Below, piece by piece: positions 31,191-42,357 of a DNA stretch of 64,000 nucleotides. The stretch is from positions 133,932-197,931 of the forward strand of contig NZ_CP034882.1 of NCBI RefSeq assembly GCF_005082825.1, in the 5' to 3' direction. Each line of letters begins with the position of its first letter. Positions within the stretch are counted from its first letter, which is position 1. The notes beneath the pieces are model-generated. The model ran no database searches and was not told the origin of the DNA. It worked only from the letters and a program-made list of their open reading frames with translations. The stretch comes from Buchnera aphidicola (Brevicoryne brassicae). Its GTDB lineage: Bacteria; Pseudomonadota; Gammaproteobacteria; Enterobacterales; Enterobacteriaceae. The translations under genes and the position numbers were made by a program.

Positions 31191-31230
31191 AGTATTGCCT
31201 CTAATTTTACATTCAGAAGCAATACTTTTT
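31191..31230 (+). terminator. Rho-independent terminator after rpsT
   Basis: Perfect 8-bp stem (31191-31198 with 31219-31226), 20-base loop, T run at 31226-31230. It ends ten bases before the dnaJ stop on the other strand, so it may also shield the convergent transcripts from each other. Confidence 0.78.
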
Positions 31231-31239
31231 CATAGAATT

Positions 31240-32376
31240 TTATTTTGTTAAATCATCAAAAAATCTTTTTACTCCATCAAAAAATCTTTTTGAACGTGGA
31301 CTATTTCTTTCACCCCGAAAACCATTAAAACTATTTCCTAGTTCAAATAAAAGATTTTTTTGTTTTTCATTAAGATTAACTGGTGTTTCTACTACAATAC
31401 GACACAATAAATCACCTTGATTTCTATTTTGTACCGATTTTACTCCCCTTCCTTTAATGCGAAAAAGTTTTCCTGATTGTGTTTCAGATGGTATTTTCAG
31501 TTTAACTCTACCGTCTAAAGTAGGTACTTCTATTTCTCCACCTAAAGCAGCCATAGTAAAATTTATTGGCACTTCGCAATATAAATTATTTTTTTCTCTT
31601 TCGAAAATCGGATGTTTTTTAACTGTAATTTGTACATAAAGATCACCTGATTGTGCACCGTTAGTACCAGGTTCTCCTTCGTTGTTTAAACGAATTCTAT
31701 CATTAGTATCGATTCCAGGTGGAATTTTTATTAACAACGTTTTATATGTTTCAACTTTGCCTTGACCATGACATGAATTACATGGATCTTTAATCACTGT
31801 TCCCTTTCCATAACATACATTACATGATTGTTGTACAGTGAAAAAGCCTTTTCTAATATGTATTTGACCTTTTCCATGACATGTGGAACATGATCGAGGT
31901 TTTGTTCCAATTCTAGCACCACTTCCATAACATATTTTACATTTCTGAAAAGTAGGAATACGGATTTCTTTTTGAGTGCCCTTTACTGCTTCTTCTAAAA
32001 AAATTTCCATATTATAACATAAATCAGATCCTTTTTTAGCTCTTTTATTTCTATTTCCCCCAAAAATATCTCCAAAAACATCTCCAAAAATATCTCCAAA
32101 GTCTGAAGAACTAGTAAATGTACTATATGAACTATTTCCAGAATAGCTATTATCAAAAGCTGCATGTCCATATTGATCATATGCATTTCTTTTTTCTTCA
32201 TTAATTAATACTTCATAAGCTTCTTTTATTTCTTTAAATTTATTTTCAGCAGTTTTATCTCCTTGATTTCGATCAGGATGATATCTCATTGCTAATTTTT
32301 TATATGCTTTTTTGATTTCACGTTCTTCGGCGGATTTTGAAATCCCTAAAATTTGATAGTAGTCTTTTTTTGCCAT
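31240..32376 (-). CDS. dnaJ: Co-chaperone DnaJ
   Basis: Hsp40 partner that delivers clients to DnaK and stimulates its ATPase. 378 residues (E. coli 376). J domain (about 1-70) with the essential HPD in [10 protein letters not shown]; Gly/Phe-rich linker (about 75-112: [22 protein letters not shown]); zinc domain with all four CxxCxGxG repeats ([32 protein letters not shown]); C-terminal client-binding domains ending near residue 350. AGGAAG lies upstream of ATG. It follows dnaK across a 96-base gap holding an unusually stable hairpin. Confidence 0.98.
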   Translation of the reverse strand: MAKKDYYQILGISKSAEEREIKKAYKKLAMRYHPDRNQGDKTAENKFKEIKEAYEVLINEEKRNAYDQYGHAAFDNSYSGNSSYSTFTSSSDFGDIFGDVFGDIFGGNRNKRAKKGSDLCYNMEIFLEEAVKGTQKEIRIPTFQKCKICYGSGARIGTKPRSCSTCHGKGQIHIRKGFFTVQQSCNVCYGKGTVIKDPCNSCHGQGKVETYKTLLIKIPPGIDTNDRIRLNNEGEPGTNGAQSGDLYVQITVKKHPIFEREKNNLYCEVPINFTMAALGGEIEVPTLDGRVKLKIPSETQSGKLFRIKGRGVKSVQNRNQGDLLCRIVVETPVNLNEKQKNLLFELGNSFNGFRGERNSPRSKRFFDGVKRFFDDLTK

Positions 32377-32407
32377 GCTTACTTACTCTTCCTGATTTTA
32401 AAATAAT

Positions 32408-32439
32408 GCACGGGCGTAGAAGCTTATCTACGCCCGTGC
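32408..32439 (-). other. GC-rich hairpin between dnaK and dnaJ
   Basis: A perfect 13-bp inverted repeat (32408-32420 with 32427-32439) with a six-base loop, nine of its pairs G-C, lies 33 bases below the dnaK stop. On the minus strand it is followed by a loose T-rich stretch (ATTATTTT) but not by a canonical T run. It is the most GC-rich non-coding structure I noticed in the window. Possible roles are partial termination, protection of the dnaK mRNA 3' end or an RNase processing site. Confidence 0.8.
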
Positions 32440-32472
32440 TAGTTTAAAGTCTTTTGTAATTTTCCCTATTTT

Positions 32473-34386
32473 TTACTTTTTAGGATCTTTAATTTCTTCA
32501 AATTCGGCATCTACAATATTTTCATCTTTTTTATTAGATGAATTATTTTTGTTTTTGATATTTTCTTCTGATTTTTTTTGATTAACTTTTGTTAGCTTTG
32601 ATGATTGTTTTAAAAGCATTTGTATATTTTTTTCAATTTCAGATTTGTTTTCTCCTTTTAATGCTTTTTCCAATTTATCTAAAGCTAATTCAATTTCTTT
32701 TTTGTCTTTTTCTTCAATTATGTTTTTACTTTCATTTAATTGTTTTTTTGTACTATGAATTAATTGATCACCTTGATTTCTTGTTTGAATCAATTCTTCA
32801 AATTTTTGATCAGCTTCAGAGTTCGCTTCTGCATCATCTATCATTTTTTTGATTTCTTCTTCTTTAAGTCCAGAAGATGCTTTAATAGTAATTTTTTGTT
32901 CTTTTCCTGTTTTTTTGTCTTTTGCAGATACATGTAATATTCCATCAGAATCAATATCAAATGTTACTTCGATTTGGGCAGTGCCTCTAGGTGCTGGCTC
33001 AATTCCATCTAAATTAAATTGTCCTAAAGATTTATTATCTGATGATTTTTTACGTTCACCTTGTAATATATGTATAGTTACTGCTGATTGATTGTCTTCT
33101 GCTGTTGAAAACACTTGGCTATGTTTAGTAGGAATAGTAGTATTTTTATTTATTAGTGGAGTCATTATCCCACCCATAGTTTCAATGCCCAGGGATAAAG
33201 GAGTTACATCAAGTAGCAAAACGTCTTTGACATCACCAGAGAGTACTCCTCCTTGCACTGCCGCACCTACTGCAACAGCTTCATCTGGATTTACATCTTT
33301 TCTAGGTTCTTTTCCAAAAAAATCTGCAACTTTAGCTTGAACCATAGGCATTCTTGTTTGACCACCTACTAATATAACATCATTTATATCAGATACTGAT
33401 AGCCCTGCATCTTTTAATGCAACTTTTAGTGGTTCAATAGAACGAATTATTAAATCTTCTACTAAAGACTCTAGTTTTGATCTGGTAACTTTGATATTTA
33501 AATGTTTAGGACCATTAGCATCTGCTGTAATATATGGAAGATTTACATCTGTGTGTTGTGCAGATGATAATTCTATTTTTGCTTTTTCTGCAGATTCTTT
33601 TAAACGTTGCATAGAAAGAGGATCATTTCTTAAATCTATGCCTTGTTCTTTTTTAAATTCTGTTACTAAATAGTTAATTAATCTACTATCAAAATCTTCA
33701 CCACCAAGATGGGTATCTCCATTAGTAGCAAGAACTTCAAATGTTTTTTCTTTGTCAACATCATCTATCTCAATAATTGAGATGTCAAAAGTTCCACCAC
33801 CTAAGTCATAGACTGCTATTGTTCTATTTCCTTGTCCTTTATCTAAACCATACGCAAGCGCAGCAGCTGTAGGTTCATTAATAATTCGCTTAACTTCTAG
33901 TCCTGCAATTCTTCCAGCGTCTTTAGTTGCTTGACGTTGAGCATCATTAAAATAAGCAGGGACTGTAATAACAGCTTCTTTTATTGTTTCTCCTAAGTAA
34001 TCTTCTGCAGTTTTTTTCATTTTTTTTAATACCTCTGCAGAAATTTGGGGAGGTGCCATTTTTTCTTTTTTTACATTAATCCATGCATCACCATTATCAG
34101 AATTTATAATTTTATAAGGCATGATTTTTATATCACGTTGTACTTCATCGTCTTGAAATTTTCTACCAATCAAGCGTTTTATTGCAAATAATGTGTTTTT
34201 TGGATTAGTTATAGCTTGACGTTTAGCAGGTTGTCCTACTAAAACTTCTCCTTCTTGAGTATATGCAATAATTGAAGGTGTAGTACGATCACCTTCTGCA
34301 TTTTCTAATACACGTGGTTTGTTGCCATCCATAATGGCAACACAAGAGTTGGTTGTGCCCAAGTCAATACCAATAATTTTACCCAT
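32473..34386 (-). CDS. dnaK: Chaperone Hsp70 DnaK
   Basis: ATP-dependent protein-folding chaperone. 637 residues (E. coli 638). ATPase domain: [16 protein letters not shown] at the N-terminus, [47 protein letters not shown] and [11 protein letters not shown]; hydrophobic linker [16 protein letters not shown] at about 389-400; substrate domain; lysine- and glutamate-rich helical lid with a C-terminal EEIKD-type tail (AEFEEIKD). AGGAGA precedes the ATG. A sigma-32-type promoter lies about 130 bases upstream. Divergent from the nuo operon. Confidence 0.98.
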   Translation of the reverse strand: MGKIIGIDLGTTNSCVAIMDGNKPRVLENAEGDRTTPSIIAYTQEGEVLVGQPAKRQAITNPKNTLFAIKRLIGRKFQDDEVQRDIKIMPYKIINSDNGDAWINVKKEKMAPPQISAEVLKKMKKTAEDYLGETIKEAVITVPAYFNDAQRQATKDAGRIAGLEVKRIINEPTAAALAYGLDKGQGNRTIAVYDLGGGTFDISIIEIDDVDKEKTFEVLATNGDTHLGGEDFDSRLINYLVTEFKKEQGIDLRNDPLSMQRLKESAEKAKIELSSAQHTDVNLPYITADANGPKHLNIKVTRSKLESLVEDLIIRSIEPLKVALKDAGLSVSDINDVILVGGQTRMPMVQAKVADFFGKEPRKDVNPDEAVAVGAAVQGGVLSGDVKDVLLLDVTPLSLGIETMGGIMTPLINKNTTIPTKHSQVFSTAEDNQSAVTIHILQGERKKSSDNKSLGQFNLDGIEPAPRGTAQIEVTFDIDSDGILHVSAKDKKTGKEQKITIKASSGLKEEEIKKMIDDAEANSEADQKFEELIQTRNQGDQLIHSTKKQLNESKNIIEEKDKKEIELALDKLEKALKGENKSEIEKNIQMLLKQSSKLTKVNQKKSEENIKNKNNSSNKKDENIVDAEFEEIKDPKK

Positions 34387-34746
34387 TAAAATTTCTCCTA
34401 TAATATCTTGATAAATTGGGTTTTCAACCTTGATGTAACCATTTTTTTGGCTTTCAATTAACTCTACAATAATATTTCATTGTACTTTATCTTTAAAGTT
34501 GAATGATTATTAAATGGGGTCTCTTTTTCAGCCATCAAGGGTTAAGGTAAAAAAAAAGTAAAGTTTTAGTAATAAAGTATGAATTATTTCATAATTTCTT
34601 GTTTTATTTGATAATGTATATTTATTAATATGTTTAATATTTGTGTTTTTTTTTTTCTAGAATATAATTCTATTTTATATAAAAAATAATTTAATCCTTA
34701 TTTAAAATAAGTTTATTTAAATAATTTAAATATTTCAGGAAAATCT
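34387..34746. other. Divergent dnaK/nuoA intergenic region (360 bases)
   Basis: Contains no gene. The dnaK-proximal third is the mRNA leader with its Shine-Dalgarno, the middle holds the heat-shock promoter, and the nuoA-proximal part (about 34560-34740) is AT-rich with a T9 run and CAGGA just before the nuoA ATG. A promoter for the nuo operon must lie here, but I could not single out a convincing sigma-70 site in such AT-rich sequence. Confidence 0.6.
34514..34541 (-). promoter_or_regulatory. Sigma-32 (heat-shock) promoter of dnaK-dnaJ
   Basis: On the minus strand CCCTTGAT (34541-34534) and CCCCATTTA (34519-34511) are separated so that CTTGAT and CCCCAT are 14 bases apart. This is the E. 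coli dnaK heat-shock promoter nearly letter for letter, including the 14-base spacer as I recall it. Transcription would begin near 34507 and read into dnaK. Confidence 0.88.
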
Positions 34747-35124
34747 ATGTTTAAAAATACGGAAATAACAACAGAATATTTGTCTTTTTTTATTTTTATA
34801 ATTTTTTCTTTAGGATTTTGTTTTTTTATGCTTTTTTTGAGTTCAATTTTAGGTGGTAGATCTATATCTAGATATAAAAATACTCCTTTTGAATCAGGTA
34901 TTGTTTCAGTAGGCAATACTTATCTTCATTTTTCTGTTAAATTTTATTTAATAGCTATGTTTTTTGTTATTTTTGATGTTGAAGCATTATATTTATATGC
35001 ATGGTCTGTCAGTGTATCTGAATCTGGATGGATTGGATTTATAGAAGCTACTATGTTTATAATGTCTATTATATTAGGATTGATTTATTTAATTCGTATA
35101 AAAGCGTTAAGTTGGACGTCTTAA
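34747..35124 (+). CDS. nuoA: NADH-quinone oxidoreductase subunit A
   Basis: Membrane subunit of proton-pumping complex I near the quinone site. 125 residues; E. coli NuoA has 147, and the difference is mainly the hydrophilic C-terminal tail, absent here. Three hydrophobic helices (about 13-36, 62-80 and 90-115). Signature residues SKYESG-like TPFESGI and AMFFVIFDVEALYLYAW are intact. CAGGA precedes the ATG. First gene of a complete nuoA-N operon. Confidence 0.95.
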   Translation: MFKNTEITTEYLSFFIFIIFSLGFCFFMLFLSSILGGRSISRYKNTPFESGIVSVGNTYLHFSVKFYLIAMFFVIFDVEALYLYAWSVSVSESGWIGFIEATMFIMSIILGLIYLIRIKALSWTS

Positions 35125-35167
35125 AATAGATATTTAAATATTTAAAATTTATTTAATGAGAAAAAAA

Positions 35168-35842
35168 ATGAATTATACTTTAACTAAAGCTGAAAATTGC
35201 AAAAATAATGCAAAATATCCAAAAAAAAGCATTCAATCTGTTAATGATCCTGTAGAAGAATATTTAAAAAAAAATATTTTTATGGGTAAAATCACTCAAT
35301 TATTACATAAAATAGTTAATTGGGGACGAAAAAATTCTCTTTGGCCTTACAATTTTGGATTATCTTGTTGTTATGTAGAAATGGTATCGGCTTTTACTTC
35401 TGTACATGATGTTGCTCGCTTTGGGTCTGAAGTTTTACGTGCTTCGCCAAGACAAGCAGACGTTATGGTAATTGCCGGTACGCCATTTATAAAAATGGCT
35501 CCTGTTATTCAACGATTATATGATCAAATGTTAGAACCAAAATGGGTTATTTCTATGGGTTCATGTGCTAATTCTGGTGGTATGTATGATATTTATTCTG
35601 TTGTTCAAGGAGTAGATAAATTTTTACCAGTAGATATTTATATACCTGGTTGTCCACCTCGCCCTGAAGCATATATACAAGGTTTGATGTTATTACAAAA
35701 ATTAATTAAAGAAGAAAGAAGACCATTATCTTGGGTAATCGGAGAACAAGGAATATATAATAAAAAGATGATATCTGAAAAAAATAGAAAAAGAAGCAAA
35801 AGAATTAATATAGTTAATCTTCCGACATCAGAAAATATTTAA
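35168..35842 (+). CDS. nuoB: NADH-quinone oxidoreductase subunit B
   Basis: Peripheral-arm subunit carrying cluster N2, which hands electrons to quinone. From ATG 35168 it has 224 residues starting MNYTLTKAE, parallel to E. coli MDYTLTR; an ATG at 35156 in frame would add MRKK and lacks a Shine-Dalgarno. Cluster cysteines are visible in [22 protein letters not shown] and [10 protein letters not shown]. The block from [13 protein letters not shown] to RRPLSWVIG is almost unchanged from E. coli. 43 bases after nuoA. Confidence 0.96.
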   Translation: MNYTLTKAENCKNNAKYPKKSIQSVNDPVEEYLKKNIFMGKITQLLHKIVNWGRKNSLWPYNFGLSCCYVEMVSAFTSVHDVARFGSEVLRASPRQADVMVIAGTPFIKMAPVIQRLYDQMLEPKWVISMGSCANSGGMYDIYSVVQGVDKFLPVDIYIPGCPPRPEAYIQGLMLLQKLIKEERRPLSWVIGEQGIYNKKMISEKNRKRSKRINIVNLPTSENI

Positions 35843-35884
35843 TGATGCAATTGATATTGTTAAGATAAGTACAATGAGCAATTT

Positions 35885-37687
35885 ATGATAAATTTAACTC
35901 AAAAAGAAAATAAAATTTTATTTAAAAAAGTGTTTAAAGAAGATCCAAACGATTCAGTAATGAAAAATCTGTTTGATGAGTTTGGTAAAGAATCATTTTT
36001 TCAACAAATTACTATAACTGGTTTTCCTGTAGTATGGATAGAAAAAGAAATTTTATTAAATGTAGGAAATTTTTTATATAACTTGCATCAGCCTTATACT
36101 ATGCTTTATGATTTACATGGTACTGATGAACGTTTTCGATTAAATCGAGAAAATTTACCATCCGCAGATTTTTCAGTTTTTTATCATTTGATATCTATTG
36201 AACGTAACTCTGATATCATGCTCAAAGTTCCACTATTAGAACACGATTTAATTTTACCAACTTTTATAAATTTATTTCCAAATGCTAATTGGTACGAACG
36301 TGAAACATGGGACATGTTTGGAATTATTTTTGATAAACATCCTAATTTAACTCGTATTATTATGCCTAGTACATGGACAGGGCATCCATTAAGAAAAAAT
36401 TATTCTGCAAGAGCAACTGAGTATAAACCTTTCTTTTTAAATGAAGAAAAAGAAGATATAGAAATGGAAGGATTAAAATTTAAACCTGAATTATGGGGTA
36501 TGAAACGTAAAAACGATGATGTAGAATTTATGTTTTTAAATTTAGGTCCCAATCATCCTTCTGCTCATGGTGCTTTTAGAATTGTTTTACAATTAGATGG
36601 TGAAAATATAGTAGATTGTGTTCCAGATATTGGATATCACCATCGTGGTGCTGAAAAAATGGCAGAACGTCAATCATGGCATAGTTATATTCCTTATACT
36701 GATAGAATTGAATATCTTGGAGGTTGTGTTAATGAAATGCCTTATGTTTTGGCTGTTGAAAAGTTAGCTAATATTTCAGTTCCAGAAAAAGTAGAAGTTA
36801 TTCGTGTAATGATGTCAGAATTATTTCGAATAAATAGTCATTTGTTATATATTTCTACTTTTATTCAAGATGTTGGTTGTATGACACCTGTTTTTTTTGC
36901 TTTCACTGATCGTCAAAAAATATATGATTTAATTGAAGCGATTACAGGTGCTCGTATGCATCCAGCTTGGTTTCGTATTGGAGGAGTAGCTCATGATCTT
37001 CCAAATGGTTGGAATATTTTATTAAAAGAATTTCTTGATTGGATGCCAAAACGATTACAGTATTATGTAACTACTGCGCTAAAAAATAGTATTTTAATTA
37101 ATCGTTCAAAAGGAGTTGCTGAATATAATAAAAAAGAAGCATTAAAATGGGGCATTACAGGAGCAGGATTACGTGCTACAGGGTTAGATTTTGATGTGAG
37201 AAAATGGAGACCATATTCTGGTTATCAAAACTATGATTTCGATATACCAATAGGTACAGGAATAAGTGATGCTTATTCGAGAGTGATGATTAAAGTTGAA
37301 GAAATTTATCAAAGTCTTGTTATTTTAAATCAATGTTTAAAAAATATGCCAGAAGGTCCATTTAAGTCTGATCATCCTTTAACGACACCACCTGCTAAAG
37401 ATTCTGTTTTACAAAATATAGATAATATGATTACTCATTTTTTACAGGTATCTTGGGGCCCAGTTATTCCGAAAAATGAAAGTTTTCAAATGATTGAAGC
37501 AACAAAAGGAATTAATAGTTATTATTTAATTAGTGATGGTGGTACGATGAGTTATCGTACAAGAATACGTACGCCTAGTTTTCCACATTTACAACAAATA
37601 CCTTCAGTTATTCGTGGAAGTTTAATATCAGATTTAATTGTATATTTAGGTAGTATAGATTTTGTTATGTCTGACGTGGATAGATAA
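35885..37687 (+). CDS. nuoC: NADH-quinone oxidoreductase fused subunits C/D
   Basis: Fusion of the 30-kDa (C) and 49-kDa (D) peripheral subunits, as in E. coli; 600 residues. The C part (about 1-190) contains [24 protein letters not shown] and HPLRKNY; the D part (about 210-600) contains [25 protein letters not shown] and ends [26 protein letters not shown], with the quinone-site His and Tyr region in GPNHPSAHG preserved. Sometimes named nuoCD. The next gene, nuoE, begins with a broken N-terminus just after this stop. Confidence 0.96.
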   Translation: MINLTQKENKILFKKVFKEDPNDSVMKNLFDEFGKESFFQQITITGFPVVWIEKEILLNVGNFLYNLHQPYTMLYDLHGTDERFRLNRENLPSADFSVFYHLISIERNSDIMLKVPLLEHDLILPTFINLFPNANWYERETWDMFGIIFDKHPNLTRIIMPSTWTGHPLRKNYSARATEYKPFFLNEEKEDIEMEGLKFKPELWGMKRKNDDVEFMFLNLGPNHPSAHGAFRIVLQLDGENIVDCVPDIGYHHRGAEKMAERQSWHSYIPYTDRIEYLGGCVNEMPYVLAVEKLANISVPEKVEVIRVMMSELFRINSHLLYISTFIQDVGCMTPVFFAFTDRQKIYDLIEAITGARMHPAWFRIGGVAHDLPNGWNILLKEFLDWMPKRLQYYVTTALKNSILINRSKGVAEYNKKEALKWGITGAGLRATGLDFDVRKWRPYSGYQNYDFDIPIGTGISDAYSRVMIKVEEIYQSLVILNQCLKNMPEGPFKSDHPLTTPPAKDSVLQNIDNMITHFLQVSWGPVIPKNESFQMIEATKGINSYYLISDGGTMSYRTRIRTPSFPHLQQIPSVIRGSLISDLIVYLGSIDFVMSDVDR

Positions 37688-37736
37688 TTATGTATAAAAA
37701 AAAAGTAAATTTCGAAAAATTAGTACAAAATTTATA

Positions 37737-38198
37737 TTGACTAATGAAGAAATAAATGAAATAGAAAATGAAAAAAAATATTATGAAAACTATAGAGCTG
37801 TTTCTATAGAAGCATTAAAGATTGTTCAGAAGAAAAGAGGATGGGTTTCTGATCAAGCTATTTATGCCATTTCTGAGATACTTCAAATAAACCCCAGTGA
37901 AGTCGAAGGGGTTGCTACTTTTTATAGTCAAATTTTCCGTCAACCTGTCGGTCGTAATATCATTCGTTATTGTGATAGTGTTGTTTGCTTTTTAACAGGT
38001 TATAAAATGATAAAAACAGCTTTAGAGAATTATTTGAAAATAAAAATAGGAGAAACGACTAAAGATAATCGGTTTACTTTATTACCAGTTTGTTGTTTAG
38101 GAAACTGTGATAAAGCTCCTACTATTATGATAAATGAAGATACACATTCTTGTTTAACTCCCGAAGCTATACCACATTTATTAGAGTTGTATAAATGA
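37737..38198 (+). CDS. nuoE: NADH-quinone oxidoreductase subunit E (N-terminus frameshifted)
   Basis: 24-kDa subunit with [2Fe-2S] cluster N1a, part of the NADH module. The conserved body is intact, with ligands C79 and C84 (CDSVVC) and C120 and C124 (CCLGNC). The given start is a TTG with no Shine-Dalgarno, giving 153 residues. The likely true start is the ATG at 37690, three bases after nuoC, but it is out of frame: the A9 run at 37696-37704 would need one more A. With A10 the protein would begin [16 protein letters not shown] and run on into [10 protein letters not shown] without a stop, about 169 residues against 166 in E. coli. Overlaps nuoF by four bases (ATGA). Confidence 0.9.
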   Translation: MTNEEINEIENEKKYYENYRAVSIEALKIVQKKRGWVSDQAIYAISEILQINPSEVEGVATFYSQIFRQPVGRNIIRYCDSVVCFLTGYKMIKTALENYLKIKIGETTKDNRFTLLPVCCLGNCDKAPTIMINEDTHSCLTPEAIPHLLELYK

Positions 38199-39526
38199 AC
38201 AGAATTTTGCGTACTGCTGAAACACATCCTTTAACTTGGCGATTAAGAAATGATCAAAAAACTGTTTTAATTAAGGAATACTGTGATAAAAACGGTTATG
38301 TATCTTTACAAAAAGTATTAAAGAATATGTCGCCAGAAGATGTAATTGATGTAATAAAAGAATCAGGATTAAAGGGAAGAGGAGGGGCAGGTTTTTCTAC
38401 TGGTTTAAAATGGAGTTTAATGTTTCAAAATAAATTTTTTTCAGATTGTCGTTATTTAGTTTGTAATGCAGATGAAATGGAACCAGGTACATATAAAGAT
38501 AGATTATTGATGGAGCAAATTCCTCATCAATTAATTGAAGGAATAATATTAGCATCATATGCATTGAATGTTTCTCGTGCTTATATCTTTTTAAGAGGAG
38601 AATATATTAAAGCAGAACATATCTTAAAATCTGCTATACAAGAAGCTATTAGTGTTGGTTATATTGGCATTAATATTTTAGGGAGTGGATTTAATTTTGA
38701 ATTAGTTTTACATACTGGAGCTGGTCGTTATATTTGTGGAGAAGAAACGGCCTTAATTAATTCATTAGAAGGTCGAAGAGCTAATCCTCGATCTAAACCT
38801 CCTTTTCCAGCTATATTTGGTTTGTGGGGTAAACCTACTTGTGTAAATAATGTAGAAACACTTTCTAATGTTCCTGCAATTTTATTGCATGGTGTTAATT
38901 GGTATAAAAATTTATCTAAAAGTATTGATAGTGGTACTAAATTAATGGGGTTTTCAGGAAAGGTAAAATATCCTGGTGTTTGGGAATTACCTTTTGGAAC
39001 AACTGCCCGTGAGATTTTAGAAGATTATGCTGGTGGAATGCAGTGTGGTTTGTCTTTAAAAGCTTGGCAACCTGGAGGCGCAGGTACAGATTTTTTAACC
39101 ACTGAACATTTAGATTTGCCAATGGATTTTCAAAATATTAGTAGGGCAGGAAGTCGTTTAGGAACTGCTCTTTGTATAGCAGTTGATAATAAAACAAACA
39201 TGGTGTCATTAGTATATAATTTAGAAAAATTTTTTGCTCGTGAATCATGTGGTTTATGTACGCCATGCAGAGATGGATTACCATGGATTGTAAAAATATT
39301 AAACAGTTTAAAAAAACAGGAAGGACAAAAAAATGACATCAATACTTTAGAAAGATTATGCAAAAATTTAGGTCCAGGAAAAACGTTTTGTGCTCATGCT
39401 CCTGGTGCGATAGAGCCTTTACAAAGTGCTATAAAATATTTTCGTTCTGAATTTGAAGCTGGTATTAATCTAAAAAAAGAAAATTTCAATAAAAAAATTA
39501 TAGGAATTCAATCTAATTATATTTAG
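38195..39526 (+). CDS. nuoF: NADH-quinone oxidoreductase subunit F
   Basis: NADH-oxidising subunit with FMN and [4Fe-4S] cluster N3. 443 residues (E. coli 445). NADH/FMN-binding [16 protein letters not shown] and [19 protein letters not shown] are intact, as is the cluster motif [12 protein letters not shown] with its distal cysteine in [11 protein letters not shown] overlaps the nuoE stop, so expression is tied to nuoE translation; this makes the nuoE frame problem relevant to NuoF output. 98 AT-rich bases separate it from nuoG. Confidence 0.97.
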   Translation: MNRILRTAETHPLTWRLRNDQKTVLIKEYCDKNGYVSLQKVLKNMSPEDVIDVIKESGLKGRGGAGFSTGLKWSLMFQNKFFSDCRYLVCNADEMEPGTYKDRLLMEQIPHQLIEGIILASYALNVSRAYIFLRGEYIKAEHILKSAIQEAISVGYIGINILGSGFNFELVLHTGAGRYICGEETALINSLEGRRANPRSKPPFPAIFGLWGKPTCVNNVETLSNVPAILLHGVNWYKNLSKSIDSGTKLMGFSGKVKYPGVWELPFGTTAREILEDYAGGMQCGLSLKAWQPGGAGTDFLTTEHLDLPMDFQNISRAGSRLGTALCIAVDNKTNMVSLVYNLEKFFARESCGLCTPCRDGLPWIVKILNSLKKQEGQKNDINTLERLCKNLGPGKTFCAHAPGAIEPLQSAIKYFRSEFEAGINLKKENFNKKIIGIQSNYI

Positions 39527-39624
39527 CTTAAAATTAATTTTTTTTACAAAAAATATTTATTTAAAATATAGAAATTTATTTTAAAATAAAACTCTTTAAG
39601 TATAAGTTTTGGAATTATTCTCTT

Positions 39625-42357
39625 ATGTTTAGAATTTATGTAGATAGTAAAATATATGATGTTAATGAGTCAGAAAATTTACTGCAAGCCTGTTTATCAG
39701 TAGGTATTGATATTCCTTATTTTTGTTGGCATCCTTTATTGGGCAGTTTAGGAGCTTGTCGTCAGTGTGCTGTAACACAATATAATGATTTTGAAGATCC
39801 TAAAGGTCGACTAATTATGTCTTGTATGACTCCTGTAACAGATGGAGCCATAATTTCTACAAATAATATTGAATCAGAAGTTTTTCGAAGTTTAGTAATA
39901 GAACTTTTATTAACTAATCATCCACATGATTGTCCAATATGTGAGGAAGGTGGTCATTGTCATTTGCAAGACATGACTGTAATGACAAAACACAATATAC
40001 GTAATTTTAGATTTAAAAAAAGAACGCATAAAAATCAATATTTAGGATCTTTTATTAAACATGAAATGAATCGATGTATTGCTTGTTATCGTTGTGTTAG
40101 ATATTATAATGATTATGCAGATGGAACTGATTTTGGAGTTTATGGTTCGAATAATAATATCTATTTTGGTCGTATAGAAGATGGTGTTTTAGAAAGCGAA
40201 CATTCTGGTAATTTAGTAGAATTATGTCCTACTGGAGTTTTTACTGATAAAACTCATTCTAAAAAATATAATCGTAAATGGGATATGCAATATGGTCCAG
40301 GAGTATGTCATAATTGTAGTGTTGGCTGTAATATTAGCGTTGGAGAACGTTATGGTGAAGTTCGTCGAATAGAAAATAGATATCATGAAAATATAAATCA
40401 TTATTTAATTTGTGATCTTGGTAGATTTGGTTATTCTCATACTAACTTGATTACACGCCCAAAAAAACCAGTTTATATTAATAACAAGAATTCTACTGTG
40501 TTGAATTTTACAAAAGCAGTAGAATTTGCAGCTGATTTTTTTCAAAAATATAATCGTATTATTGGTGTGGGTTCTTCTCGATCAAGTATAGAAAATAATT
40601 TTGCATTACAAGAATTAGTAGGAACAGAAAATTTTTCTCATGGTATGTCTGAAAAAGAAGAACAGTGTGTTAAGTTGATTTTAGATGTTTTACAAGATAG
40701 TGATATATATATTCCGTGTTTGAAAGAAATTGAAACTTATGATGTAATTTTAGTTTTAGGAGAAGATTTAACGCAAACTTCACCTCGAGTTGCTCTTGCA
40801 ATACGTCAAGCAATTAAAAAGAAAGCATATGATATTGCATCTTTATATGGAATACCTCAATGGAATAGTAATTCCATCTCCCATATTACAGAAAACTATA
40901 AAAATTCTTTATATATTATGCATACGCATGAAAATAAATTAGATGATATTTCTGAATGGTCTTATTTTGGATCCATCTATGAACAAGTCAATTTATCATC
41001 TGCAATTGCTTATGAATTAGATAAAAACTTACCAGAAATAACAAATTTGAGCTCTGTATTAAAAGAGAAAGTTTTATTAATTGCTAATAAATTGCTTTCA
41101 TCAAAAAAATCATTAATTATTTCAGGTACACACTCTTTTAGCACTTCTATTATCAAGTCAGCTATAAATATAGCCAAATCTCTTAAAATTAACAATATTA
41201 ATCATCATGTTGGTCTCACTTTTTTAACATCTTCTTCTAATAGTTTAGGATTAGGATTAATGGGAGGTATGTCTTTGGATTCTATGATTAAAGAATTTAG
41301 AGAAAAAAAAGTAGATGCTGTAATTTTTATGGAATATGATTTATATCGGTTTGCATCTAAACATGACTGTGATGTTTTTTTCAAACAACAAGAAAAAATT
41401 ATTACAATAGATCATCAATATACAGAAACTTATAAAAAATCTGGATTAAAATTGCCTTCAACTAGTTTTGCAGAAACCTCTGGTACAATAGTAAATTTTG
41501 AAGGAAGAGCACAACGTTTTTTTCAAGTTTATGATCCTATTTTTTATGATAAGAGTAATTGTCTTTATGAAAGTTGGAAATGGTTGCATTTTATTAAATC
41601 AAAAATTCATAAAACAGAAATATCTTGGTTTAATTTAGATGATGTAACAAAAGAGTATATTAAAAAATATCCAATTTTTGAAGATATAAGAAAAAATGAA
41701 CCAGATGCTAATTTTCGTATTCATGGTCAAAAAATTGCTCGATCTCCTATTAGATCTAGCGGAAGAACTGCTTTACGTGCTGACATTAATATTCATGAAC
41801 CTGCACAACCTGAAGATGTAAACACTATGTTTTCATTTTCTATGGAAGGTTATAATCAACCTAATAAATTGATACCTCATATCCCATTTGCTTGGTTTCC
41901 CGGATGGAATTCACCTCAAGCATGGAATAAATTTCAAACTAAAATAGGTCAAAATTTAATATCTGGAGATTCAGGTACATATCTTTTTAAAAAAAAGAAA
42001 AAAACAAAAAATTTTTATTTCAATTTAATTCCAAAAAATTTTATGAAAGGAAAATACTGGTATATAATTCCTTATTATCATCTTTTTGGAAATGAAGAAT
42101 TAACTCAATATTCATCTACAATACAAGAAAATATTCCTTTCGAATATGCTTTAATTAGTTTAATAGATGGTGTTGAATTAGGATTTAAGGAAGATTCTAT
42201 AGTAGAATTTAATTGTTTGAATGAAGATTATCGTTTAAAAATACGATTTTCTAAGTGTTTACATGAAAAACAGATAGGTTTACCTATAGGAAGAAAAGGT
42301 TTTCCTATCGCTCTGGTTGGTAAAAAAATTAAATTTTTACAGGAATTTGTTGAATGA
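39625..42357 (+). CDS. nuoG: NADH-quinone oxidoreductase subunit G
   Basis: Largest peripheral subunit, carrying a chain of iron-sulphur clusters. 910 residues (E. coli 908). N-terminal [2Fe-2S] motif ([15 protein letters not shown]), the His/Cys cluster site ([16 protein letters not shown]), [4Fe-4S] motif [14 protein letters not shown] with ELCPTGVF, and the extra [12 protein letters not shown] site typical of enterobacterial NuoG. A degenerate molybdopterin-oxidoreductase-like domain follows. Overlaps nuoH by four bases (ATGA). Confidence 0.96.
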   Translation: MFRIYVDSKIYDVNESENLLQACLSVGIDIPYFCWHPLLGSLGACRQCAVTQYNDFEDPKGRLIMSCMTPVTDGAIISTNNIESEVFRSLVIELLLTNHPHDCPICEEGGHCHLQDMTVMTKHNIRNFRFKKRTHKNQYLGSFIKHEMNRCIACYRCVRYYNDYADGTDFGVYGSNNNIYFGRIEDGVLESEHSGNLVELCPTGVFTDKTHSKKYNRKWDMQYGPGVCHNCSVGCNISVGERYGEVRRIENRYHENINHYLICDLGRFGYSHTNLITRPKKPVYINNKNSTVLNFTKAVEFAADFFQKYNRIIGVGSSRSSIENNFALQELVGTENFSHGMSEKEEQCVKLILDVLQDSDIYIPCLKEIETYDVILVLGEDLTQTSPRVALAIRQAIKKKAYDIASLYGIPQWNSNSISHITENYKNSLYIMHTHENKLDDISEWSYFGSIYEQVNLSSAIAYELDKNLPEITNLSSVLKEKVLLIANKLLSSKKSLIISGTHSFSTSIIKSAINIAKSLKINNINHHVGLTFLTSSSNSLGLGLMGGMSLDSMIKEFREKKVDAVIFMEYDLYRFASKHDCDVFFKQQEKIITIDHQYTETYKKSGLKLPSTSFAETSGTIVNFEGRAQRFFQVYDPIFYDKSNCLYESWKWLHFIKSKIHKTEISWFNLDDVTKEYIKKYPIFEDIRKNEPDANFRIHGQKIARSPIRSSGRTALRADINIHEPAQPEDVNTMFSFSMEGYNQPNKLIPHIPFAWFPGWNSPQAWNKFQTKIGQNLISGDSGTYLFKKKKKTKNFYFNLIPKNFMKGKYWYIIPYYHLFGNEELTQYSSTIQENIPFEYALISLIDGVELGFKEDSIVEFNCLNEDYRLKIRFSKCLHEKQIGLPIGRKGFPIALVGKKIKFLQEFVE

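Noticed and set aside
32849..33673. Series of plus-strand frames opposite dnaK
   Set aside because: Antisense frames opposite dnaK are common because of its codon pattern; no independent support.
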